A stretch of 8,978 nt of DNA from Burkholderiaceae bacterium (lineage in GTDB: Bacteria; Pseudomonadota; Gammaproteobacteria; Burkholderiales; Burkholderiaceae). Below are positions 1 through 8,917 of the stretch, piece by piece (positions within the stretch are counted from its first letter, which is position 1; each line of letters begins with the position of its first letter). The stretch lies in NCBI GenBank assembly GCA_022701965.1, contig JAKONL010000020.1, forward strand, positions 1 to 8,978, in the 5' to 3' direction. The position numbers were made by a program, and so were the translations under genes. The notes beneath the pieces were generated by a model. The model searched no databases and was not told the DNA's origin. It saw only the letters and a program-made list of their open reading frames with translations.

Positions 1-1517
1 CTTTCGCGCTCGCGGTGACTTTCCCAGCGGCTGGCAACATCGGTGGTGGCGGCTTCATGACGATCTACATGGAGGGCAAGCCGTACTTCGTCGACTACCG
101 CGAGAAGGCGCCGGGCGCTGCCACGCCCACCATGTATCTGGATGCCAGCGGCAACGTGGTGCCTGGCCTGAGCCTCAACGGCTCGCTCGCTTCCGGTGTT
201 CCGGGAACGGTGGCGGGACTGCAAGCTGCTCACCAGAAATTTGGCAAGTTGCGCTGGAGCCAAGTCATGGCGCCCGCGATCGGCTACGCCCGCGACGGCT
301 TCACCGCCTACGACACCGCCACGCCCACCTCCAATGCGAACCGGGGCAACTTCAACAACTACTTCGGCGGCAAGATGATCGCCGGCCAGGCGTTCAAGCA
401 ACCCGAACTTGCTGCCACGCTGCAGCGCATCAGCGACGGCGGCGCCGACGAGTTCTACAAGGGCCAGACGGCCGACCTGCTGGTGGCGCAGATGCGCCGC
501 ACCAACGGCATCATCTCCAAAGCCGATCTGGCCAACTACAAGGCGGTCTGGCGCGATCCGGTAGCCATCAGTTTCAACGGCCACATGATCTACACCGCGC
601 CCCCGCCCAGCTCCGGCGGATTCGGCATCGGCCAACTGGTGAAGATGAAGAGCTTCCTGGCACCTCGGTTCGCCAGCGCACCGCTGAACTCCGCGCAGTA
701 CATCCATCTCACGGCCGAAATGGAGAAGCGGGTGTTCGCGGATCGGGCGCAGTACCTGGGGGATTCCGATTTCTTCAAGGTCCCCATGACCGAGTTGCTG
801 TCCGACGATTACCTCCGGCGGCGAGCCCTGGAGGTCAATCCTCAGGTCCCCACGCCGTTGGCGCAAGTGCAGCCCGGCCTGGGCACCAGCTTCCCGGCAG
901 CCGCAGCGGCGACCGAGAGACCGCAGACGACGCACTTCTCGATCGTTGACAAGTGGGGCAACGCGGTATCGAACACCTACACGCTCAACGGCGGCTATGG
1001 CAGCGGGATCGTCGTGGAAGGCGCCGGTTTCCTGCTGAACAACGAAATGGACGACTTCGCCGCCAAGCCCGGCGTGCCCAACCAGTTCGGCGTCGTCGGC
1101 TCGGATGCGAACTCGGTGCAGCCCAACAAGCGGCCGCTGTCGTCGATGAGCCCGACCATCGCGACCAAAGACGGGAAGGTCGCCCTGGTCGCGGGTACGC
1201 CCGGCGGATCGCGGATCTTCACCAGCGTCTACCAGGTGCTGGTGGACGTGCTGGACTACAACCTGCCGATCGCCGAAGCCCAGGCCCAGCCGCGCTTCCA
1301 TCACCAGCTGCTGCCGGACAACGTCATCGAATACGAGGCCAGCAAGTACCCGGCCTCCGTCGCTGCCGACCTGACGCGACGCGGATGGATCATGCGCGAC
1401 GGCGTGGCCGGCGGCCTCAACATCGAAGCCGTGCAGGTCATCGGCGACACGCCAGTGCCGGTCACCGATCCGCGGTCCAAGAGCGGCTTGGCACTGGTGG
1501 TTCCGCCTGTGAACTGA
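1..1517 (+). CDS. ggt: Gamma-glutamyltransferase, 5'-truncated by the window edge
   Basis: This is the 3' part of a periplasmic or secreted gamma-glutamyltransferase, an N-terminal-nucleophile enzyme that splits gamma-glutamyl bonds (for example in glutathione) and transfers or hydrolyses the glutamyl group. The open frame runs in from the left edge (first full codon at base 3) with family sequence AGNIGGGGF, so the start and roughly 70 residues including any signal peptide are missing. The substrate-binding Arg of VDYRE is at 99-101. The self-cleavage site lies before TTHFS, with the nucleophile Thr at 927-929. NNEMDDF, PLSSMSP (1134-1154) and the oxyanion GG of TPGGSR (1203-1208) match the small subunit of the E. 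coli enzyme, including the lid loop, where Tyr444 is replaced by Phe (1086-1088). All core catalytic residues visible are intact. No convincing terminator hairpin follows the stop. The gene converges on a possible minus-strand gene 54 bases downstream and is probably not co-transcribed with the ABC operon. Confidence 0.96.
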   Translation, partial: FALAVTFPAAGNIGGGGFMTIYMEGKPYFVDYREKAPGAATPTMYLDASGNVVPGLSLNGSLASGVPGTVAGLQAAHQKFGKLRWSQVMAPAIGYARDGFTAYDTATPTSNANRGNFNNYFGGKMIAGQAFKQPELAATLQRISDGGADEFYKGQTADLLVAQMRRTNGIISKADLANYKAVWRDPVAISFNGHMIYTAPPPSSGGFGIGQLVKMKSFLAPRFASAPLNSAQYIHLTAEMEKRVFADRAQYLGDSDFFKVPMTELLSDDYLRRRALEVNPQVPTPLAQVQPGLGTSFPAAAAATERPQTTHFSIVDKWGNAVSNTYTLNGGYGSGIVVEGAGFLLNNEMDDFAAKPGVPNQFGVVGSDANSVQPNKRPLSSMSPTIATKDGKVALVAGTPGGSRIFTSVYQVLVDVLDYNLPIAEAQAQPRFHHQLLPDNVIEYEASKYPASVAADLTRRGWIMRDGVAGGLNIEAVQVIGDTPVPVTDPRSKSGLALVVPPVN

Positions 1518-1571
1518 GCGTGTCCCAAGACGGTGCTTCGCGACGCCCCACGATGCGGTAGTTAAAGATAT

Positions 1572-1898
1572 TCAGCAGTCAAGACCTTCAGGCGGATGCC
1601 CACGCAACGTCTGATCCTCCATCACGTTCTTGATCCAACTGCGAGCCATTCTGTGATGGGTGGTCTCGAAAGCGAAGCCGAAGGGCGAAGGCGAAGGTCG
1701 TTCGTGGGTGACGAGGACCATCAGATCACTGCCGGAAAGCTCTTCGGCTCGCGAAGACTTCGCCTGTAGCGCCAAGTGCAGTGCGGTCACGGCATCAGGG
1801 TGGAGCAAAGGCGCCGATTTGGCCAGCAGACGCAAGGCGATGGCTGCACTCTTCGGACTGAGTCTGGAAGCTGTATCGAAGTGACGTGCGAGATCCAT
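1572..1898 (-). CDS. Small hypothetical protein (108 aa), unrecognised
   Basis: I do not recognise this family. The start chosen is the ATG at 1898-1896, because AGGG lies five bases upstream (minus strand, 1907-1904). The frame stays open further upstream to a possible GTG at 2132, but that extension reads like non-coding sequence (rich in Cys, Arg, His and Pro). The 108-residue product begins MDLARHFDTASRL and has an amphipathic, Leu/Ala-rich first half that looks helical. A Ser/Pro/Phe-rich stretch follows, then a polar tail ending in GLDC. There is no signal peptide, membrane segment or obvious metal motif. Its third codon positions are less GC-rich than those of the flanking genes, which could mean recent acquisition or that it is not a gene. 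It is convergent with ggt and divergent from the ABC operon. A regulatory role is possible but nothing in the sequence shows one. Confidence 0.4.
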   Translation of the reverse strand: MDLARHFDTASRLSPKSAAIALRLLAKSAPLLHPDAVTALHLALQAKSSRAEELSGSDLMVLVTHERPSPSPFGFAFETTHHRMARSWIKNVMEDQTLRGHPPEGLDC

Positions 1899-2252
1899 TT
1901 CAACCCTGAAGCAAGGTGGATGCCTGATGCATCGGACCTGCCTTGCGGAAGTTCGGTCCTCCTGCGTTTCGAACGTTCCATCGGTCTCCAAGGTGAAACA
2001 TGAAGCGAATGGCGGATGTGTTCGCTCGTACCGCCCCTGCGTGTGCCTAGGCAGTTCGATATCCATCCCATCCCCACAGCCCATCGATGGCGTCATCGCC
2101 TCATCCGGAGTCCGGAGCAGCGTCGGCGGCACGCTCGCCGCGAGCCGGTCGCCATCGTAGAAATCGACGATCGAACAGCTGAGCGAGCCTGGGAGAGAGC
2201 AGAGCAGCTACGGGTTCTCCCCCACGTGCAGCCGCGTACTTCGCCGTACATT
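1899..2252. other. Intergenic stretch without a convincing gene
   Basis: Every open frame here on both strands is short, lacks a credible ribosome binding site and has an amino-acid composition unlike a folded protein (Arg-, Cys- and Ser-rich). Base composition is less GC-biased at would-be third positions than in the operon. No tRNA, IS end or long inverted repeat was seen. The right part should hold the upstream control region of the ABC operon, and the left part the 5' region of the possible minus-strand gene. Confidence 0.5.
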
Positions 2253-2266
2253 GGTAACCGGTTTCC
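2253..2266. promoter_or_regulatory. Distal palindromic operator, LacI/GalR-family type
   Basis: The 14 bases GGTAACCGGTTTCC form an imperfect palindrome centred on the C|G step at 2259/2260, with six of seven positions paired. A central CG within an A/T-flanked CCGG core is the hallmark of LacI/GalR-family operators; E. coli GntR sites, for example, centre on TTACCGGTAA. A second copy lies 74 bp downstream, and the match extends to 17 of 18 bases (GTAACCGGTTTCCyAAAA). The regulator itself is not in the window. Confidence 0.7.
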
Positions 2267-2326
2267 CAAAAGCAGATACCGCAACGCTCTGACAAGTCGG
2301 AAGAAGCGTCGCTTCCCAGCCGTTTG

Positions 2327-2340
2327 AGTAACCGGTTTCC
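2327..2340. promoter_or_regulatory. Proximal palindromic operator, LacI/GalR-family type
   Basis: AGTAACCGGTTTCC is centred at 2333/2334 and repeats 13 consecutive bases of the distal site in the same orientation. It ends 24 bases before the binding-protein start codon, so a bound protein would block the promoter or early elongation. No strong sigma-70 promoter stands out. A weak pair, TTGAGT at 2324-2329 and AAACAT at 2346-2351 (spacer 16), would overlap this operator. An alternative is CTGACA at 2289-2294, which has no good -10 partner. Confidence 0.7.
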
Positions 2341-2364
2341 TAAAAAAACATCGAGACAAACGCC

Positions 2365-3996
2365 ATGATCAATTCATCGGTTCGCACCCACCACGGCTGC
2401 CTCGGACATCGCTGCTTCCGTCTTGCAGGAATGCTGGTCCTGTCGGTCGCGGCATCGTCGATGGTTCCGCTCGCGACGGCGGCCGACAAGAAGACCTTGG
2501 TGATCGGCATGGACATCGGCGATGGCCGTACCTATGACCCCGCCCGCCAGGCCGACCTGTCGCCGCCGCTGACGCTCGGAGCCGTCTACGAGCAGCTGGT
2601 GACGCTCGGCGCCGACAACCTTGCCGAAGTCAGGCCGATGCTCGCGGACTCGTGGACCTTCGACCCGGGCAGGCAGGTCTGGACCTTCAAGCTCAAGCCG
2701 GGCGTGAAGTTCTGGAACGGCGACACGCTCACGGCCGACGACGTCAAGTTCTCGCTGGACCGACTGATCAACGTGAAGGACCAGCCGAGCGCGGACGCCG
2801 CGAACCTCCAGCGCGTGGACGTCGTCGATCCGCAGACGGTGGCGATCGCACTGAAGGTGTCCGCGCCGTCCAACCTGGTCGATCTCACGGGCACGGTGTT
2901 CTCGATCTATTCGAGGAAGATGGTCGAGGCCCAGGGCGGGTCGAGCGCGCCGGACGCCAAGGACAAGGACAAGGCCACCGCGTGGATGAACGCGAACTCG
3001 GCCGGCACGGGGCCCTATCGCATGGTGTCCTGGGAGCGCAATGCCCAGGTCGTGCTCGCCCGCAACACGAACTACCACGGCGGCGCCGTTCCCTTCGAGC
3101 GGGTCGTGATCCGCCACATCTCCGACGGCGCGGCGCAGCTCCTGGCCGTGCGCCGCGGCGACATCGACATCGCCATGAACCTCAACGCCGAGCAGCTCGA
3201 CAGCCTGGCCGGCAACAAGGACGTGACGATCCAGAAGACCACCAGCATCGACACGATGCTGATGACGATGACCAACAGCGCGACCATGAACCCGGCGCTG
3301 GCCAAGCCCCAGGCGCGGCGCGCGGTGGCCGCTGCCATCGACTACGACGGCCTCATCAAGGGCCTGGTCGGCGGTTTCTCGCAGCGCCCGCCGTCGTTCA
3401 TCCCGATCGGTGCAGGCGGCGTCACGGAGGCCACGGCCAAGCAGCTCGGCTACAAGGAAGACCTGCCCCGGGCGCGCGAACTGCTCAAGGAAGCCGGCTA
3501 CCCGGAGGGCTTCGGCTTCGAGCTGATCTATCCGAACACGCCGTACTTCAGCACCTCGTTCCAGCTGATCGCGCAGAAGATCCAGTCGGACGTGGCGCGG
3601 GTGGGCATCAGGATCGACCTCAAGCCCATGGACACCGTGAACTGGCGCACCCAGTTCAACACCGCCAAGGCCCAGGCCGTGCTCGCCTTCTGGACGGCGA
3701 CCGCGCCCAACCCCTACATCTGGGCCAGCGCCTCGGTGCAGCGGCTGGCCAAGCGCATGTACTGGGAGCCGGCGGCGGAGACGGCCGAGCTGATCGAGCG
3801 GGCGCGCGCCGAAGTCGATCCGCAGAAGGCGCAGGCGATGTACCTGCAGTACCAGAAGACCCTGATCGACCAGGCCAACTACGTGATGCTGCTGCAGCCC
3901 ATCTACCGCGTGGCGGTGAACAAGGCGGTGGCCGACGTGGAACTCACGGCGAACATCTGGAAGATGGACATGAAGAAGATCCGTCCGGTCAAGTGA
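2365..3996 (+). CDS. Periplasmic solute-binding protein of ABC importer, family 5 (DppA/OppA-like)
   Basis: This 543-residue protein captures the solute in the periplasm and delivers it to the permeases encoded next. Residues 1-39 form a Sec signal peptide: a basic start with Arg and His, a hydrophobic core LAGMLVLSVAASSMVPL, and an AxA-type cleavage near ATA|AD. An internal Met at 23 would remove the positive charges, so the first ATG is preferred, though its ribosome site (GAGA, about nine bases upstream) is weak. Family-5 signatures follow: GVKFWNGDTLTADDVKFS (113-130), GTGPYR (214-219) and RRAVAAAIDYDGLI (318-331). The length is normal for the family. The segment AFWTATAPNPYIWA (441-454) sits where DppA and OppA carry an Asp that binds the peptide amino terminus, and no acidic residue is present there. 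The substrate is therefore unclear and may not be a peptide. This is the first gene of the operon, behind two operators. Confidence 0.95.
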   Translation: MINSSVRTHHGCLGHRCFRLAGMLVLSVAASSMVPLATAADKKTLVIGMDIGDGRTYDPARQADLSPPLTLGAVYEQLVTLGADNLAEVRPMLADSWTFDPGRQVWTFKLKPGVKFWNGDTLTADDVKFSLDRLINVKDQPSADAANLQRVDVVDPQTVAIALKVSAPSNLVDLTGTVFSIYSRKMVEAQGGSSAPDAKDKDKATAWMNANSAGTGPYRMVSWERNAQVVLARNTNYHGGAVPFERVVIRHISDGAAQLLAVRRGDIDIAMNLNAEQLDSLAGNKDVTIQKTTSIDTMLMTMTNSATMNPALAKPQARRAVAAAIDYDGLIKGLVGGFSQRPPSFIPIGAGGVTEATAKQLGYKEDLPRARELLKEAGYPEGFGFELIYPNTPYFSTSFQLIAQKIQSDVARVGIRIDLKPMDTVNWRTQFNTAKAQAVLAFWTATAPNPYIWASASVQRLAKRMYWEPAAETAELIERARAEVDPQKAQAMYLQYQKTLIDQANYVMLLQPIYRVAVNKAVADVELTANIWKMDMKKIRPVK

Positions 3997-4004
3997 CCCG
4001 GACG
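3982..4004 (+). other. Intercistronic hairpin spanning the binding-protein stop codon
   Basis: CGTCCGG (3982-3988) and CCGGACG (3998-4004) are perfect 7-bp inverted repeats around a 9-base loop that contains the TGA stop. No U-run follows, so it does not look like a strong intrinsic terminator. In transport operons such structures can protect the 3' end of the binding-protein message and lower expression of the downstream permease genes. That role is inferred here. Confidence 0.45.
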
Positions 4005-4018
4005 CCTCGGGCCATCTC

Positions 4019-5029
4019 ATGCGATACATCGTCCAGCGCCTGATCGGCATGCTGCTCACCGCGCTGGCCGCCAGCGTCGTGATCTTCCTGATCTCGTCGC
4101 AGGTGCCCGGCGACCCGGTGCTGGCGCAGCTGGGCGACCTGGCCGCGGCCGACCCCGCCATCGTGCAGGCGTTCCGCGACCGCTGGCGGCTCGACGACCC
4201 GCTCGTCACCCGCTACTGGGCCTTTCTCACGCACCTCGCACAGGGCGACCTGGGCATGTCGATCTCCACGCAGCGCCCGGTGATGGACGACATCCGCCAG
4301 TACGCCCCGGCCACCATCGAGCTCGCCACCGCCGCGTTCGGGCTGTCGCTGTTGATCGGCGTGCCGCTGGGCATCGCGGCGGGCGTCTGGCGCGACAGCC
4401 CGGTGGACCATTTCGCGCGGCTGTTCTCGCTGGTCGGGGTCTCGGCGCCGACCTTCTGGCTGGCCTTCATCGCGCTGTCGGCGTTCTACGGCGGGCTGCA
4501 GATCGCGCCGGGGCCGGGGCGGCTGGACGTGATCTCGATCCCGCCGCCGTCGATCACCGGCCTCTACACGATCGATGCCGCCTTCGCCGGCGACTGGGAG
4601 GCGTTTCGCGATGCGCTCGCGCATCTCGCGCTGCCGTCGATGGTGCTCGCCGCCGCGACCATGGGGCTGATCACGCGCACCACGCGCGCCAGCATGCTCG
4701 ACACGCTCGGGCAGGACTACGTGCGCGTCGCGCGCTCCAAGGGCCTGAGCGAGACGCGCATCGTGCTGCGCCATGCGCTGCCCAACGCGCTGCTGCCCAT
4801 CGTCACGCTCGCGGGCATCGCCTACGCCATCCTGCTCACCGGTGCGGTCATGACCGAGACCATCTTCTCCTGGCCGGGGCTCGGCCGCTACACCTTCCGC
4901 AGCGCCGTGACGCTGGACGTGCCGGCCATCATGGGCATCACGCTCATCGTGGCGGTGGTGTACCTGGTGATCAACTTCCTCACCGACCTGTCCTACCTCG
5001 TCCTCGATCCGCGCTCGACGCGACGCTGA
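4019..5029 (+). CDS. ABC transporter permease, DppB/OppB type
   Basis: This 336-residue inner-membrane protein forms one half of the transport channel. It starts with a membrane segment (about 9-27) carrying the typical MRYIVQRLIG opening, then a long periplasmic loop with QGDLGMS (75-81). Several membrane segments follow (about 98-122, 136-158, 204-220, 258-281 and 303-323). The EAA loop that docks on the ATPase is at about 232-263 (YVRVARSKGL, then HALPNALLP). ETIFSWPGLG (280-289) and the ending LDPR are also typical of DppB. The gene begins 22 bases after the binding-protein stop, just past a hairpin, and has no clear Shine-Dalgarno sequence, which may contribute to lower expression than the binding protein. 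Confidence 0.95.
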   Translation: MRYIVQRLIGMLLTALAASVVIFLISSQVPGDPVLAQLGDLAAADPAIVQAFRDRWRLDDPLVTRYWAFLTHLAQGDLGMSISTQRPVMDDIRQYAPATIELATAAFGLSLLIGVPLGIAAGVWRDSPVDHFARLFSLVGVSAPTFWLAFIALSAFYGGLQIAPGPGRLDVISIPPPSITGLYTIDAAFAGDWEAFRDALAHLALPSMVLAAATMGLITRTTRASMLDTLGQDYVRVARSKGLSETRIVLRHALPNALLPIVTLAGIAYAILLTGAVMTETIFSWPGLGRYTFRSAVTLDVPAIMGITLIVAVVYLVINFLTDLSYLVLDPRSTRR

Positions 5030-5032
5030 CCC

Positions 5033-5866
5033 ATGTCCACTCCTTCTCGCCGCAACTTCAGGCGCTACGGCCTGGCCGGCATCGGCGGCCTGCTGATCGT
5101 GGCCTGGGTGCTGATCGCCGTCGGTGCGCCGCTCATCGCACCCGCGCGGCCCGACGTCGTCGACATCGCGCAACGCCTGCAGCCGCCGAGCGGCGCCCAC
5201 TGGTTCGGCACCGACGCGCTCGGGCGCGACATCCTCTCGCGCGTGATCTACGGCGCGCGCATCTCGCTGGTCGCGGGCATCGTCGTGGTCCTGGTCGGCG
5301 GCGTGGTCGGCACGCTCGTCGGCGGACTCTCGACGTATATCGGCGGCCGGGTGGAGGAAGGGATGATGCGGCTGACCGATGTCGTGATGTGCTTCCCGCC
5401 GACGATCCTCGCGCTCGCCATCGCGGCGTCGCTGGGCATCGGCGTGACCAACACCATCCTCGCGATGCTGGTGGTCTGGTGGCCCAAGTTCGCGCGCCTC
5501 ACGCGCAGCGTGGTGATCGTGCAGCGCAACCAGGAGTACGTCGAGGCCGCGCGCGTGCTGGGCTACAGCCATGCGCGCATCTTCTTCCGCCACGTCATGC
5601 CGAACTCGCTCGGCGCGCTGACCGTGCTGTTCACGCTCGACGTCGGCACCGCCATCATCACCTTCGCCGGCCTGAGCTTCCTGGGCCTGGGCGTGGTGCC
5701 GCCCACCGCCGAATGGGGCGCCATGGTTTCCGAAGGCCGCGAGCTGGTCGAGCAGTGGTGGGTGGCGACCTTTCCGGGCCTGGCGATCCTGTCGATCGTG
5801 GTGGGCTTCAACTTCTTCGGCGACGGGATCCGCGACTGGCTGGACCCCCGTTCCCTGAGCCGCTGA
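5033..5866 (+). CDS. ABC transporter permease, DppC/OppC type
   Basis: This 277-residue inner-membrane protein is the second channel subunit. It has an N-terminal membrane segment (about 14-36) followed by the diagnostic DppC/OppC motif HWFGTDALGRDILSRVIYG (56-74). Core membrane segments lie at about 80-104, 123-150, 197-218 and 247-263. The ATPase-docking EAA loop is at 167-194 (YVEAARVLGY, then HVMPNSLG), and the ending GDGIRDWLDPR is typical. The start lies three bases after the previous stop with no recognisable Shine-Dalgarno sequence, so translation is probably coupled to the upstream permease. Length and motifs are normal for the family. Confidence 0.95.
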   Translation: MSTPSRRNFRRYGLAGIGGLLIVAWVLIAVGAPLIAPARPDVVDIAQRLQPPSGAHWFGTDALGRDILSRVIYGARISLVAGIVVVLVGGVVGTLVGGLSTYIGGRVEEGMMRLTDVVMCFPPTILALAIAASLGIGVTNTILAMLVVWWPKFARLTRSVVIVQRNQEYVEAARVLGYSHARIFFRHVMPNSLGALTVLFTLDVGTAIITFAGLSFLGLGVVPPTAEWGAMVSEGRELVEQWWVATFPGLAILSIVVGFNFFGDGIRDWLDPRSLSR

Positions 5867-5873
5867 GGACTTC

Positions 5874-7936
<2,063 letters not shown>

Positions 7937-7940
<4 letters not shown>

Positions 7941-8917
7941 CACGCATCCTCCTCACGCATCCCGTACCGGTGCGTCCGAACTACTTTCCGCCGACCTCCG
8001 TCGAGGCGCTCGCCGCACTCGGCGAGCTCATGACCAACGAGAGCGACGCCGAGTGGACGGCCGAAGAACTGATCGACCACGCGCGCGATTGCGACATCGT
8101 CGTGAACTACCGCGAGACGCCGGCCGGCGGCGCGATCTTCGATGCGCTGCCGGCACTCAAGGCCTGGGTCCGGGTGGCCGTGGACATCCGCAACATCGAT
8201 CTCGCGGCGGCGAGCCGCAACGGCGTGCTGGTGACGAACGCGAGCGGCGTCTTCGTGTCGTCCGTCGCGGAGTGGACCCTCGCGGCCATGATCGACGTCG
8301 GCCGGCGCTTCTCCGACGCCATCGCGGCCTACCACGCGGGCCGCGTGCCGGCGCCGGTGATGGGTCCGGAACCCAAGGGCGCGACGCTCGGCCTCGTCGG
8401 CTACGGCCGCATCGGCCGGTACCTGGTCGACCTGGCGCTGGCCTTCGGCATGCGCGTGCTGGTGAGCGACCCGTACTGCCGCGTCGACCGCACGGACGTC
8501 CGCCAGGTCGGCATGGACGAACTGCTGGCCGAAGCGGACCACGTGGTCTGCCTGGCGGTGGCGAACGCCGAGACCGAGAACCTGATCGACGCGGGCGTCT
8601 TCCGCCGCATGAAGCGCTCGGCCTTCTTCATCAATCCGTCGCGCGGCAACCTGGTGGACGAGGTCGCGTTGCTCGACGCGCTCGACCGGGGACTGATCGC
8701 CGGCTGCGCGCTCGATGTGGGTCGCGCGGAGGACCAGATGCCCACGCTCGCCATCGCGCGCCATCCCCGCGCGATCGCCACCCCGCACCTGGGCGGCCTC
8801 ACGCCGTCGCTGTACCAGCAGTCGGTCGAGGCGGTGGCGCAGGTCGCCGACATCGTCGCCGGACGCATGCCCGGCAACGCGCTCAACGCCGAGCACGCCC
8901 GGAGGCTGCGGTCATGA
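7937..8917 (+). CDS. NAD(P)-dependent D-2-hydroxyacid dehydrogenase family protein
   Basis: This 326-residue cytoplasmic oxidoreductase should interconvert a 2-hydroxyacid and a 2-oxoacid using a nicotinamide cofactor. The nucleotide-binding fold has GYGRIG (155-160) with an acidic Asp178 at the end of the second strand, which favours NAD over NADP. The catalytic trio is in place with normal spacing: Arg236 (NPSRGNLVDE), Glu265 (VGRAED) and His284 (TPHLGG). The substrate loop reads AVDIRNID (81-88) where most relatives have GVGxDNID, so specificity may be unusual. The ATG overlaps the ATPase stop as ATGA and has GGAG at 7928-7931, five bases upstream. The frame stays open upstream inside the ATPase gene, but that part is an Arg/Ala-rich shadow. 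Co-transcription with an importer and a hydrolase suggests it acts on the imported compound or its hydrolysis product. The exact substrate cannot be read from the sequence. Confidence 0.92.
8901..8905 (+). promoter_or_regulatory. Strong Shine-Dalgarno for the final gene
   Basis: GGAGG lies eight bases before the ATG at 8914, inside the end of the dehydrogenase gene. It selects this start over the in-frame ATG at 8929 and indicates that the truncated last gene is efficiently translated. Confidence 0.75.

Noticed and set aside
1518..1571. Possible terminator after ggt
   Set aside because: Only 4-bp pairings with long loops are present, and no U-run follows.
1899..2132. Extension of the minus-strand small gene to a GTG at 2132
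   Set aside because: The added 78 residues look non-coding and no ribosome site was recognised for that start, whereas the ATG at 1898 has one.
2093..2359. A short minus-strand frame divergent from the operon
   Set aside because: It is Arg/Cys-rich, covers both operator palindromes and has no recognisable domain. The regulatory reading explains the conserved sequence better.
2652..4043. A 463-codon plus-strand frame inside the binding-protein gene
   Set aside because: It is an out-of-frame Arg/Gly-rich shadow; the overlapping frame has a signal peptide and family motifs.
2374..4209. A 611-codon open frame on the minus strand
   Set aside because: It lies wholly opposite the binding-protein and permease genes and encodes an Arg/His/Asp/Gly-rich chain with no domain. 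This is the usual antisense artefact of GC-rich coding DNA.
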